This document shows, piece after piece, positions 9,982-18,981 of a DNA stretch of 64,000 nucleotides. The DNA comes from Candidatus Ulvibacter alkanivorans. GTDB lineage: Bacteria > Bacteroidota > Bacteroidia > Flavobacteriales > Flavobacteriaceae. Below the pieces are notes generated by a model. The model made no database searches and had not been told where the DNA came from. It saw only the letters and a program-made list of their open reading frames with translations. Numbering within the stretch: the stretch's first letter is position 1; every line of letters begins with the position of its first letter. Position numbers and translations under genes: made by a program. Location of the stretch: positions 62,001-126,000 of the forward strand of contig NZ_QOLC01000082.1 of the NCBI RefSeq assembly GCF_003333325.1, given 5' to 3'.

Positions 9982-10626
9982 TTAGTTTCTGTTCATTGCA
10001 GATAGCATACCTCCGTAAACTCCATTCAATGAAGAAAGGTTGGTTGCCAAGTGCTCCATTTGCTGTTTAAGTTGTTCTGCATTTTCAGCAACGCGCTCGT
10101 TCACTTCCGTTTGACGGCTAGTAGATTCTACTTGTACTTTATATAAGCTGTTCAATGATTCCATTTGTGCAGCCGCTAGTGCCATTTCTTCGCTATATTT
10201 CTTGGTAGAGTTCATAGCTTCGGCAGTAGGTGCCATTCCTTTTGCAGCTCCTTCGAAAGAACGGATGCTTGTGCTAAGGCTGTTCATTAATTCTGAATCG
10301 ATACGAGCATCTTTTAGCATCTCGTCTAATTTCTTAGAAAGTAATCCTTCTGCATCTTTAGGTTGCTCGGCTTTTTTACCTTTAGAAGCTCCACCTGCCA
10401 ACTCTGGGTATACCAATGACCAATCCAAGTCGTCATCTACCGGCTCGAATGCAGATATCGCGAAAATGATAGCTTCGGTAATAAGACCGATGGCCAATAA
10501 CAATCCTCCGTTTAGGGGACCTAATTCCCAGTGAAGGATTTTAAATAAGGCTCCTAAAATTACGATAGAAGCTCCAAGCCCGTAGGCCATATTAAATAAT
10601 TTCTTTGATGATCTTGATTGTGCCAT
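9982..10626 (-). CDS. gldL: Gliding motility / type IX secretion motor protein GldL
   Basis: Inner-membrane stator of the proton-driven rotary motor that powers type IX secretion and gliding. 214 residues. Two N-terminal helices (about residues 13-31 and 38-58) contain Glu51 in LITEAIIFAISAFEP, the acidic residue in the second helix known to be needed for energy coupling. His32 and Glu61 are also present. The rest is a cytoplasmic helical tail. It pairs with GldM downstream. The start is ATG, 67 bases after the gldK stop. Confidence 0.97.
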   Translation of the reverse strand: MAQSRSSKKLFNMAYGLGASIVILGALFKILHWELGPLNGGLLLAIGLITEAIIFAISAFEPVDDDLDWSLVYPELAGGASKGKKAEQPKDAEGLLSKKLDEMLKDARIDSELMNSLSTSIRSFEGAAKGMAPTAEAMNSTKKYSEEMALAAAQMESLNSLYKVQVESTSRQTEVNERVAENAEQLKQQMEHLATNLSSLNGVYGGMLSAMNRN

Positions 10627-10693
10627 AATACAATAATTTAGTTTAGTTAAGTTTAATTTAGGTTGCGTTTATGCGCTATTTTTTCTGAAGGGT

Positions 10694-12067
10694 TTATCGG
10701 GCGTCACCGAACTTTTCGTTCAATACTACGTCGGTTCCCATATAATCCTGTACGGTTCTAAAGCCAATATAGCTTCTGGCAGAATCTGCATACTCGTAGT
10801 CACGAGTACTCACCTGAAGAAAATAAGCAACGTCTTTCCAAGAACCTCCACGAACTACTTTACGCATATTGGTATCGTCGTTTACGTTCGGGTTCATCGT
10901 AGAAGTATATTCATAAGATGCTGGATCGTAGGATGAGTCTACCCACTCACTTACGTTTCCGGCCATATTATACAAGTTATAGTCATTGGGCTCGTATGCA
11001 TCGGCCTCTACAGTGTATAGGGCTTGATCTGCAGCATAGTCACCACGTAATGGCTTAAAGTTCGCTAAGAAACAACCACGGTCATTCTTAGCGTAAGGAC
11101 CACCCCAAGGATAGGTAGCAGATTCGAGACCACCACGCGCTGCATATTCCCATTCGGCCTCTCCAGGAAGTCTGAATGAATTTACATGCTGACGTCTTCT
11201 CGACTTCTGGTACGCATTCTTGTAAAGGGTTCTCCATGCACAAAAAGCTTTCGCTTGCTTCCAACTAACCCCAACTACCGGGTAATCACCATAGGCTTCA
11301 TGCCAGAAGTAATCATTGTGCATTGGTTCATTATACGAATAATTAAAATCCTTGATCCAAACGGTAGTGTCGGGATAGATATTAACTTCTTCTTTCTTTA
11401 TAAAGTCTTTTCTTCGCTTAGATTTGTCACGCGCAGCAGCTTGAATGTCCATATAAGTGTACTGGAACTTCAATTTTTCTACGTCGATGGTACGTTGCCC
11501 GTTATACGCCTCTTCGGCAGGGATGTACATGGTATCCATTACTTCAGAATAGTATTCATCGGGATATTCAGAAGTGTCCCAAATTAGGTCCACATCGTTA
11601 TTGATCTTTCTACCGGCGTAGAAATCTTCTCCCATTCCGAAGTAGTTATCGTACATATACTGTTCGTATGGGGTCATTTCTTCGTTCTCCTGATCCACAA
11701 AGGCAAATTCGCCAATACCACCGTCTCCCGGTGTAGCTCCTACTTCGTCGGCAAGGATCGCAAGTTTTAATCGTACGGTAGAGTCCCGCACCCAATTTAC
11801 AAACTGACGGTATTCAGCATTGGTAATTTCGGTCTCGTCCATATAGAAGGAACGAACCGTAACAGTTTTTGTTGGCGCATCGTTGACGGCAACAAAATCG
11901 TCGTCAGATTTACCCATGATGAAAGCCCCACCCGGTACAAGTGTCATACCATAAGGCTTTTCAGGATACCATTTCTTACCTTTTGCTCCTACCAATTCAC
12001 CTCTGTCTCCAGAGTTACAACTGAACAAAAAGGCAACAATCGCAGTTAATGCAATAAACTTCTTCAT
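10694..12067 (-). CDS. gldK: Gliding motility lipoprotein GldK (type IX secretion ring)
   Basis: Outer-membrane-associated lipoprotein that forms the ring with GldN. 457 residues. A lipobox (VAFLFSC, lipidated Cys near residue 17) precedes a formylglycine-generating-enzyme (FGE/SUMF1) fold: VPGGAFIMG at the start, DETEITNAEYRQFV, then PVVGVSWKQAKAFCAWR, FRLPGEAEWEYAARG and YNMAGNVSEWV near the end. In GldK/PorK this fold is structural, not known to be catalytic. First gene of the gldKLMN block; 115 bases separate it from the arginase-like gene upstream. A TAGGTTTA near-match to the -7 box lies in that gap. Confidence 0.96.
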   Translation of the reverse strand: MKKFIALTAIVAFLFSCNSGDRGELVGAKGKKWYPEKPYGMTLVPGGAFIMGKSDDDFVAVNDAPTKTVTVRSFYMDETEITNAEYRQFVNWVRDSTVRLKLAILADEVGATPGDGGIGEFAFVDQENEEMTPYEQYMYDNYFGMGEDFYAGRKINNDVDLIWDTSEYPDEYYSEVMDTMYIPAEEAYNGQRTIDVEKLKFQYTYMDIQAAARDKSKRRKDFIKKEEVNIYPDTTVWIKDFNYSYNEPMHNDYFWHEAYGDYPVVGVSWKQAKAFCAWRTLYKNAYQKSRRRQHVNSFRLPGEAEWEYAARGGLESATYPWGGPYAKNDRGCFLANFKPLRGDYAADQALYTVEADAYEPNDYNLYNMAGNVSEWVDSSYDPASYEYTSTMNPNVNDDTNMRKVVRGGSWKDVAYFLQVSTRDYEYADSARSYIGFRTVQDYMGTDVVLNEKFGDAR

Positions 12068-12182
12068 AGGTATTTAGGTTAAATTTTCGAGATTCAAGGG
12101 CGTAAACCTATTTATAAAATTTTAAAAAAACAACAATTTTCTTAAAAAACCCTTAAACCTTGGTTTTACTTAGTTCGTTTGA

Positions 12183-13346
12183 TTATACTTCGTTTTTCCG
12201 GCGGGCTTTGTACCACCGTTCAGGAATTTCCTGATTTGTCGCACCCAAATATTCGCCATAAGTGCAAGGTAATAACGTTCGTCTTTTTAATTTATTATTA
12301 ACATTTGAAATAAAAGGCAATTCTATCCACCATCTTCCGGTTTTATTGCTCTTTTTAAACACTAATATTTCATCTTCTACCGGCACTTGGTAGGTAGTAT
12401 AGAGTTCTTCATTATCAAAATCTTCATCGGCAACCCTAAAATTCACGCCTTCTACAAAATACCACAGCACCTGAGCAACCAACATTGCTGCACTCTTCAC
12501 CTCGCTAAAATCTCTTAATTCGTAGATCCCAAACGAGCTCACTCTGTTACTTATACCCGCATAACGTGCTATAGCACATATCTCTCTTCCATCGAAGCCA
12601 TTTGGACTTTCATTATTTCTATAACTGATTTCTGAGCTTTTTATTGCTGAAATGTCCAACGCCACTATATCTGCATTACGCAAAATAGGCTCCGTCACCG
12701 AAATATCGGCCGTGACCTCTCCCAAGCGATAGGCATCGAAGTACAGTTTGTCCATTAATGAAATTTCCTGTGGCGCATTAAAGAATGACTGGTACCCAAG
12801 TGTACTATAATTAAACAGGTTATAAGGCTTGTCTACGATTATCTTTCCAACGTACGACTTATTCGTAATGGGTTTCTCGGCATCCCCCAGATCGAAACGG
12901 GTGTCAACATTTACCAAATTCACCATCTTCTCCATCGAGTCGTAGGCACGGTATTGTGCATATAACAGATCTTGACTACCGCCTAATATAAGTGGAATTA
13001 TGTTTTTACGCAGCAACGCATCGGTAACGGTTTTGAATGCAAAATAGGTGTCTTCTACAGTTTCTCCCGGTTCAATATCACCAAGATCTACAATACGATG
13101 CGACCAGTTTCCGGGATATAATGCATACAACGCTTTTCGAAATGCATCGAAAGAGAGCGTGTCACCTATATAATTAACATCGTTCCTATTTTCACGTACG
13201 CCTAAGAGGGCAAATTTTACGCCTTTTAGATCTGGCAGATCACCAGCCGTGTTGTGGATCTCAATTTGTTTTCCTAATACGCCAGCCGGCAGCACCTCCT
13301 TATGGGCAAGTACCGATTTGGCAACCGGGGACAGAAATTCAATCAT
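12183..13346 (-). CDS. Arginase/formimidoylglutamase-fold protein with degenerate metal site
   Basis: 387 residues with the overall layout of the ureohydrolase family (LILGGS, then VNVDTRFD, then VALDISAI). The manganese ligands are largely missing. The GGxH histidine is Gln125. The DAHxD motif reads D148-T-R150-F-D152, so its His is Arg. The SxDxDxxD motif reads D231-I-S233-A-I-K236, so two Asp are lost. Arginase, agmatinase or formimidoylglutamase activity is therefore unlikely. A C-terminal extension of about 90 residues, basic at its end, goes beyond the usual fold. The start ATG overlaps the topA stop by one base (TAATG), so translation is coupled. It sits between topA and gldK; a role tied to either is inference. 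Confidence 0.85.
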   Translation of the reverse strand: MIEFLSPVAKSVLAHKEVLPAGVLGKQIEIHNTAGDLPDLKGVKFALLGVRENRNDVNYIGDTLSFDAFRKALYALYPGNWSHRIVDLGDIEPGETVEDTYFAFKTVTDALLRKNIIPLILGGSQDLLYAQYRAYDSMEKMVNLVNVDTRFDLGDAEKPITNKSYVGKIIVDKPYNLFNYSTLGYQSFFNAPQEISLMDKLYFDAYRLGEVTADISVTEPILRNADIVALDISAIKSSEISYRNNESPNGFDGREICAIARYAGISNRVSSFGIYELRDFSEVKSAAMLVAQVLWYFVEGVNFRVADEDFDNEELYTTYQVPVEDEILVFKKSNKTGRWWIELPFISNVNNKLKRRTLLPCTYGEYLGATNQEIPERWYKARRKNEV

Positions 13347-15844
13347 TATTTTTTCTTAGCAGTCGATTTTTTTTTACGGGTCGTTTTTTTCTTTGGCCCT
13401 TTTTTGGCAAGCAGGTCTTTGGCATCTTCTAAGGTAATCTTATCGGCTTTTGTGCTCTTAGGCAATTCTACTTTTGTTTTACCTTTAATAAGATTAAATC
13501 TTCCCCAACGTGCTTTCTCTAATCGTATTCCTTCTTCGGGCCATTCGTTGATCAATTTATCGATCTCCTTTTGCTTTTTAAGTTCGATCAATTCTTCAAT
13601 GTCTTCTTCGGAAAGATTATCGAAATCATATTTCTTGTTCACATTAATAAACATATTGTTCCACTTAATAAATGGACCAAATCTACCTTTCCCTTTTTGA
13701 ACCGGCAATCCTTCATACATATATATAGGTGCATCGGCTTTTTTCTTTGCTTCTATCAACTCTTTGGCATATGCCATATCAACGTCTAATGGGTCCATCC
13801 CTTTTGGAAGGGAGATAAATTTCTTTCCGAAGCGAACATAAGGCCCATAACGTCCATTGTTCACCTCAACTTCTTCGTTGTCGTATACGCCTAATGTCTT
13901 CGGAAGCTTGAACAGGTCCATTACTTCCTCATAGGTTACTAAATGCAATTGCTGGTCGGGACGTAAGCTCGCAAACTTCTTCTCTTCATCTTCGGGCGCT
14001 CCTATTTGTGCCATAGGTCCATACTTTCCTAATCGCACTAAGACCGGTTTTCCTGTTTCAGGATCTTCACCTAAAATACGTTCGCCACTTTCGCGATCGG
14101 CATTTTCTTGCACATCTTCCACACGCGGATGAAACTTTGCGTAGAAGTCTTTCATCATCTGTGTCCACTCCTCTTTCCCTTCTGCTATATCATCAAAATC
14201 GGCCTCAACTTTAGCGGTAAAGTTGTAATCTAGAATATTCTCGAAATGATCCACTAAAAAATCGTTCACAATAAGTCCGATGTCGGTAGGCACCAACTTC
14301 CCTTTATCACTTCCAACGGTTTCGGTGAGTTCTTTTTCTTTTAGTGAGCCTCCATCTAAGGTCATTTGCAAATACGATCGCTCGGTACCTTCAACAGTAC
14401 CTTTTTCAACATAGTTCCTATTTATAATGGTAGAAATAGTTGGTGCATAGGTAGATGGTCGCCCAATGCCTAATTCTTCCAATTGTTTTACCAGCGAAGC
14501 TTCTGTATATCGATACGGCGGACGCGTAAAACGTTGGGTTGCGGTTATGTATTCGTTCGATAAAGTATCGTTCTTCTTCAAATTTGGCAGCATTCCGTCT
14601 TGTTCTTCATCTTCAAAATCGGTTCCTTCCAAATACACTTTTAAGAAACCATCGAACTTTATCATTTCTCCGTTGGCTGTAAATTGTTCGGCAAGAGTTT
14701 CCGAAGCATGTATTCCAATCTTTACATTGGTGCGTTCTAATTGTGCATCACTCATTTGTGATGCGAGGGTCCGTTTCCAAATAAGGTCATACAATCGCGC
14801 TTGGTCCCTATCGCCTTCTATGGTATGAACAGACATATCGGTAGGTCGTATTGCCTCATGGGCTTCTTGGGCTCCTTTCGACTTGCCTTTATAGTTTCTT
14901 GGTTTGCTATACGAAGCGCCGTACGAAGATTCGATCTCTTTTTGAGCAGCCGCTTTGGCGTCGTTCGACAGGTTTACACTGTCGGTTCTCATATAGGTAA
15001 TACGTCCCGCCTCATACAAGCGTTGTGCAATGGTCATGGTTTTTCCTACGGAAAAATACAACTTACGTGAAGCTTCCTGCTGTAAGGTAGAGGTTGTAAA
15101 TGGCGGAGCGGGTGATTTTTTAGCCGGTTTTTTAGTTAGGTCGGCAATCGTATAAGAAGCTCCTATATTCTTTTGAAGGAATTCACGTGCTGCTTCCTCG
15201 GTATCAAAATTCTTAGGTAGTTTGGCTTTAAATTTACTGCCGTCGGCAGTGGTAAACTCGGCATCGATACGATATGAGCCAACCGGTGTAAAGGCCTCTA
15301 TGTCTCTTTCGCGTTCTACAATAAGTCGAACCGCCACACTTTGCACACGTCCGGCAGAAAGCCCTCCTTTTACTTTTCGCCACAAGACCGGAGATAGTTC
15401 GTAGCCCACCAAACGGTCTAAAACACGTCTGGCCTGCTGCGCATTTACCAAATTATAATCGATCTTACGCGGATTCTCAATTGCTTTTAATATTGCCGAC
15501 TTGGTGATCTCGTGGAAAACGATACGTTTGGTCTTTTCTTCATCCAGATCCAATTCCTCGGCCAAGTGCCAAGCAATGGCCTCTCCTTCTCTATCTTCAT
15601 CACTCGCCAGCCATACAGTATCTGCTTTTTTAGAAAGTTGTTTGAGCTCTTTTACCAAGCTTTTCTTATCGGAGGACACAGTATATTTAGGGGTAAAATC
15701 ACCCTCAACATCAACACCCAACTCCTTAGAAGGCAGATCGGCTATATGCCCAAAGCTAGATGCAACCTTGAAATCTTTTCCTAGAAATTTTTCAATGGTT
15801 TTTGCCTTCGCAGGTGACTCCACTATCACTAAATTCTTTGCCAT
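13346..15844 (-). CDS. topA: DNA topoisomerase I (type IA)
   Basis: Relaxes negatively supercoiled DNA. 832 residues. The TOPRIM domain starts LVIVESPAKAKTIEKFLG and has the acidic triad in SDEDREGE (Asp82, Asp84). The active-site tyrosine is Tyr284 in GRITYMRTDS. The C-terminus carries repeated Toprim_C domains (GRYGPYVRFGKKFISLPKG and related copies) in place of zinc fingers, as is usual for this phylum. It ends in a strongly basic Lys/Thr tail (about residues 810-832) that likely binds DNA. Confidence 0.97.
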   Translation of the reverse strand: MAKNLVIVESPAKAKTIEKFLGKDFKVASSFGHIADLPSKELGVDVEGDFTPKYTVSSDKKSLVKELKQLSKKADTVWLASDEDREGEAIAWHLAEELDLDEEKTKRIVFHEITKSAILKAIENPRKIDYNLVNAQQARRVLDRLVGYELSPVLWRKVKGGLSAGRVQSVAVRLIVERERDIEAFTPVGSYRIDAEFTTADGSKFKAKLPKNFDTEEAAREFLQKNIGASYTIADLTKKPAKKSPAPPFTTSTLQQEASRKLYFSVGKTMTIAQRLYEAGRITYMRTDSVNLSNDAKAAAQKEIESSYGASYSKPRNYKGKSKGAQEAHEAIRPTDMSVHTIEGDRDQARLYDLIWKRTLASQMSDAQLERTNVKIGIHASETLAEQFTANGEMIKFDGFLKVYLEGTDFEDEEQDGMLPNLKKNDTLSNEYITATQRFTRPPYRYTEASLVKQLEELGIGRPSTYAPTISTIINRNYVEKGTVEGTERSYLQMTLDGGSLKEKELTETVGSDKGKLVPTDIGLIVNDFLVDHFENILDYNFTAKVEADFDDIAEGKEEWTQMMKDFYAKFHPRVEDVQENADRESGERILGEDPETGKPVLVRLGKYGPMAQIGAPEDEEKKFASLRPDQQLHLVTYEEVMDLFKLPKTLGVYDNEEVEVNNGRYGPYVRFGKKFISLPKGMDPLDVDMAYAKELIEAKKKADAPIYMYEGLPVQKGKGRFGPFIKWNNMFINVNKKYDFDNLSEEDIEELIELKKQKEIDKLINEWPEEGIRLEKARWGRFNLIKGKTKVELPKSTKADKITLEDAKDLLAKKGPKKKTTRKKKSTAKKK

Positions 15845-15864
15845 ATTCGATTTTGTTTGGGCTA

Positions 15865-15872
15865 CAAAAGTA
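15865..15872 (-). promoter_or_regulatory. -7 box TACTTTTG for topA
   Basis: Exact TAnnTTTG match on the minus strand, 20 bases before the topA ATG. The upstream element was not clear. Confidence 0.55.
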
Positions 15873-15984
15873 TGTGATTTTTTTTATACTGAATTTCAAA
15901 CCCTAAAATTTAAGCTTCTGTTAACTATATAATTTATGAAATATCAGGAAATTACAGTACCTATATTTTTAGCGCATCTCATCC

Positions 15985-16611
15985 ATGAAACATTTTTTTG
16001 CTTTTCTGAAACATAAGGGTTGGGCAATAACGTTGTTCCTGCTATGCGCAGTTCTATTTCAAAGTTGTAGTTCTATAGCCGATTATCCCACCTACGCTAA
16101 AAAGAATACCATCGTGCACGTGGTGGTTGAAATTCCCGCAGGCACTAACAAAAAGATAGAATACAACGCTGCTTCAAATAGTTTTAAAGCACCACTACTA
16201 GATGGAAAGCAGCGAAGTATCGCTTATCTGCCATATATTGGAAACTACGGATTTATTCCCGGTACCTTTTCAAATCCTCGAACGGGAGGTGACGGCGACG
16301 CCTTAGATGCACTTGTATTATGTGAACGGCTGTATAGTGGTTCGGTAGTGACGGCAAAACCTATAGGTATTTTGAAACTTACAGATAATGGAGAACGTGA
16401 TTATAAGGTGATCTGTATTCCTTCCGAAGAAAAATTACAAACCATTACAGCGAATTCTTTTCTCGAGCTTTCAGAAAAATATCCCGGAATGCTTCAAATA
16501 ATCGAACTTTGGTTTACAAATTACAATCCGTTAGACCCTGTCGAAATTATTGGATGGGGCGACGAAACCGAAGCCCTTTCAGAAATAAACAAGGCGCTAA
16601 GCGAAAAATAG
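15985..16611 (+). CDS. Exported inorganic pyrophosphatase, lipoprotein (family I)
   Basis: Hydrolyses pyrophosphate to phosphate. 208 residues. The active-site residues of soluble family I enzymes are present: VVVEIPAGTNKKIEY, RSIAYLPYIGNYGFIPGTF, Asp103/Asp105/Asp108 in GDGDALDALV, and Asp134, Asp139, Lys141 in LTDNGERDYKV. The C-terminal Tyr-Lys pair of the E. coli enzyme is Tyr-Asn here. Unlike the usual cytosolic enzyme it begins with a helix and a lipobox (LFQSC, Cys28), so it should be anchored in the envelope, facing the periplasm or outside. Convergent with the next gene, 3 bases apart. Confidence 0.88.
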   Translation: MKHFFAFLKHKGWAITLFLLCAVLFQSCSSIADYPTYAKKNTIVHVVVEIPAGTNKKIEYNAASNSFKAPLLDGKQRSIAYLPYIGNYGFIPGTFSNPRTGGDGDALDALVLCERLYSGSVVTAKPIGILKLTDNGERDYKVICIPSEEKLQTITANSFLELSEKYPGMLQIIELWFTNYNPLDPVEIIGWGDETEALSEINKALSEK

Positions 16612-16614
16612 ATC

Positions 16615-17388
16615 TTAACCCTGATTCAAGTCTGTTGGCACTGTATCGTTCTCGAATCCTATGGTGTCTTTATATAGGTAATACATAGGTATATGCACGA
16701 AAAATGCGGTAACAAAAACGCCAATAAAACAAACCAATATTCCTAATTGAGCAATAATGGACGACAAAATGATCAGTCCGAAAATGATAAGCCAAAACCG
16801 ATTCCCTAATTTGAAACTGGCACGAATAATTGCTCCTGCCGACAACTTTTTATTGAACGCAAAAATAGGTGCGATCAATTGTAAGGGAACCATTACATAA
16901 AAAATGGGGAGGTAACATAGCAGGGCGGCCGCTAATGCGATCCCCATAGTAGCCAAAGACAATAACAACATTTTTCCAAAATAGGATCTCATATAAGTAA
17001 AATAACCCCCAACTTCTATAGGTTGCCCGGTATCTTCACGTTGACATACCTTATAAAAATGAGCAGTGATAGCCAAACTCACGACTTGCATTAAAAATGT
17101 GACCAAAAAGATCACAATTATATACACTACGATCAACACAGGCGAAAAATCCAGTTCCGGCTCGTAATAATGCCCATTGATCGAGGCGTCTATCATTTCG
17201 ATATACATTGGTGCAAAGGGCGCATAAACCAAAATGATAATAGGAATTGCAACTGCTATGGTGATCAACCCATGTTTAAGACATTCTTGCCAAACTTTCT
17301 TAAACAATTCGAAGCTACGGGTAAGGATGTCGCCAAAATCGGGTTTTGGCGCATTTGCGATCTTTCTAAAAAGGGTTGGTTCCATCAA
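16615..17388 (-). CDS. Multi-spanning membrane protein of unknown function
   Basis: 257 residues with about five or six transmembrane helices and a short soluble start containing [15 protein letters not shown]. That start and the layout recall membrane proteins of the DUF975 / GlpQ membrane-domain type, but I cannot assign a function. Start at ATG 17388 or the next Met at 17385. It is divergent from miaB with a shared promoter region. Confidence 0.75.
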   Translation of the reverse strand: MMEPTLFRKIANAPKPDFGDILTRSFELFKKVWQECLKHGLITIAVAIPIIILVYAPFAPMYIEMIDASINGHYYEPELDFSPVLIVVYIIVIFLVTFLMQVVSLAITAHFYKVCQREDTGQPIEVGGYFTYMRSYFGKMLLLSLATMGIALAAALLCYLPIFYVMVPLQLIAPIFAFNKKLSAGAIIRASFKLGNRFWLIIFGLIILSSIIAQLGILVCFIGVFVTAFFVHIPMYYLYKDTIGFENDTVPTDLNQG

Positions 17389-17412
17389 GGTGGTTTTTTG
17401 CGGTTATTACTT

Positions 17413-17420
17413 CAAATGTA
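17413..17420 (-). promoter_or_regulatory. -7 box TACATTTG for the membrane protein
   Basis: Exact TAnnTTTG on the minus strand 24 bases before the start at 17388. It lies back to back with the miaB promoter. Confidence 0.5.
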
Positions 17421-17439
17421 TGAAAAAGAAGTCTGCCAC

Positions 17440-17472
17440 TTTGTCACAAACTATAATTAAATTGTATCTTTG
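17440..17472 (+). promoter_or_regulatory. Promoter of the miaB operon (TTTG, 21 bases, TATCTTTG)
   Basis: A TTTG at 17440-17443 and a TATCTTTG at 17465-17472 are separated by 21 bases, the classic Bacteroidota sigma arrangement. The -7 box ends 25 bases before the miaB ATG. Confidence 0.7.
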
Positions 17473-17497
17473 CCGTTGCTCACCACCACAGGTGAAA

Positions 17498-18979
17498 ATG
17501 AAAAAAAGAACGGACGTTTTGAAAGAAGCTATAGAAGAAAAAGTGATCGATGAGAAGAAACAGGGTGAGTCCTTGGTTCTGGAAGCTAAAGAAGGGAATA
17601 CCCGTAAATTATTTATAGAGAGTTACGGATGCCAAATGAATTTTAGCGATAGTGAGATCGTGGCCTCCATTTTGGCCAACGAAGGATTTAATACTACCCA
17701 ACGATTAGAGGACGCCGATTTGGTCTTGGTAAACACTTGTTCTATTCGTGATAAAGCCGAACAGACCGTAAGAAAACGACTCGAAAAATACAATGCCGTT
17801 AAGCGAACCAATCCAAAAATGAAAGTCGGCGTACTTGGTTGTATGGCCGAACGCTTAAAAAGCAAATTCTTGGAAGAGGAGAAGATCGTCGATATGGTCG
17901 TGGGACCCGATGCATACAAGGACCTTCCTAATCTACTAAAAGAAGTAGAAGAAGGGCGCGACGCAGTGAATGTCATTCTTTCTAAAGATGAAACCTATGG
18001 TGACGTTGCTCCTGTGCGACTCGGCGGAAACGGCATTACCGCCTTTGTAAGCATTACACGCGGTTGTGACAATATGTGTACCTTTTGTGTTGTTCCTTTT
18101 ACTAGGGGACGTGAGCGAAGTCGAGATCCCCAAAGTATCTTGGAAGAAGTGAACGATCTTGCAACTAAAGGTTATAAGGAGATCACATTGCTAGGCCAAA
18201 ATGTAGATAGCTACTTATGGTATGGCGGCGGACTTAAAAAAGACTTTAAAAATGCATCTGAGATGCAACAGGCTACTGCGACCGATTTCGCACAATTGCT
18301 GGAACTTGTTGCAACGGCACAACCTAAGATGCGAATTCGCTTCTCCACTTCTAATCCGCAGGATATGAAAGAAGATGTGTTGCACGCCATCGCAAAGCAC
18401 AAAAATATTTGCAATTACATTCATTTACCGGTACAAAGTGGAAGTACACGAATCCTAAAAGCAATGAACCGGCAGCATACACGTGAAGAATATATGGCGC
18501 TGATCGATAAGGTGCATGAGATCATCCCCGATTGTGCGATCTCTCAGGATATGATTACCGGTTTCCCTTCGGAAACAGAAGTGGACCATCAAGATACCTT
18601 GTCCTTAATGGAATATGTAAAATACGACTTTGGCTTTATGTTCATGTATTCGGAACGACCCGGAACCATGGCAGCCAGAAAACTTGAAGACGATGTTCCT
18701 GAAGCAGTTAAAAAACGCAGATTGGTAGAGATCGTAGATCTTCAACAAAAACACAGTGCGTTTCGCACCAAACAATTCTTAGGAAAAACTGTGGAAGTGT
18801 TGATCGAAAAAGAATCGAAAAAGAACGAGGACGAATGGAGCGGACGCACCCAACAAAATACGGTGGCCGTTTTCCCAAAAGAACATTATAAACCGGGCGA
18901 CTTCGTCATGGTAAAGATTAATGAGTGTACTACTGCTACACTAATTGGAGAAGCAGTAGGTTATTCAGAGAATATGTAA
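17498..18979 (+). CDS. miaB: tRNA-2-methylthio-N6-dimethylallyladenosine synthase MiaB
   Basis: Radical SAM methylthiotransferase that modifies A37 of tRNAs reading UNN codons. 493 residues from the ATG at 17498; the open frame extends upstream but the promoter lies inside that extension. The N-terminal UPF0004 domain has cluster cysteines in [22 protein letters not shown] and GCMAERL. The radical SAM motif [11 protein letters not shown] is in the middle and the TRAM domain is at the C-terminus. The first ~45 residues are a charged extension. First gene of the miaB-sigma54 activator-lptE-TPR-secG run. Confidence 0.97.
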   Translation: MKKRTDVLKEAIEEKVIDEKKQGESLVLEAKEGNTRKLFIESYGCQMNFSDSEIVASILANEGFNTTQRLEDADLVLVNTCSIRDKAEQTVRKRLEKYNAVKRTNPKMKVGVLGCMAERLKSKFLEEEKIVDMVVGPDAYKDLPNLLKEVEEGRDAVNVILSKDETYGDVAPVRLGGNGITAFVSITRGCDNMCTFCVVPFTRGRERSRDPQSILEEVNDLATKGYKEITLLGQNVDSYLWYGGGLKKDFKNASEMQQATATDFAQLLELVATAQPKMRIRFSTSNPQDMKEDVLHAIAKHKNICNYIHLPVQSGSTRILKAMNRQHTREEYMALIDKVHEIIPDCAISQDMITGFPSETEVDHQDTLSLMEYVKYDFGFMFMYSERPGTMAARKLEDDVPEAVKKRRLVEIVDLQQKHSAFRTKQFLGKTVEVLIEKESKKNEDEWSGRTQQNTVAVFPKEHYKPGDFVMVKINECTTATLIGEAVGYSENM

Positions 18980-18981
18980 CT

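Noticed and set aside
12183..13346. Calling the gene formimidoylglutamase or arginase
   Set aside because: The metal-binding residues needed for activity are missing, so only the fold is supported.
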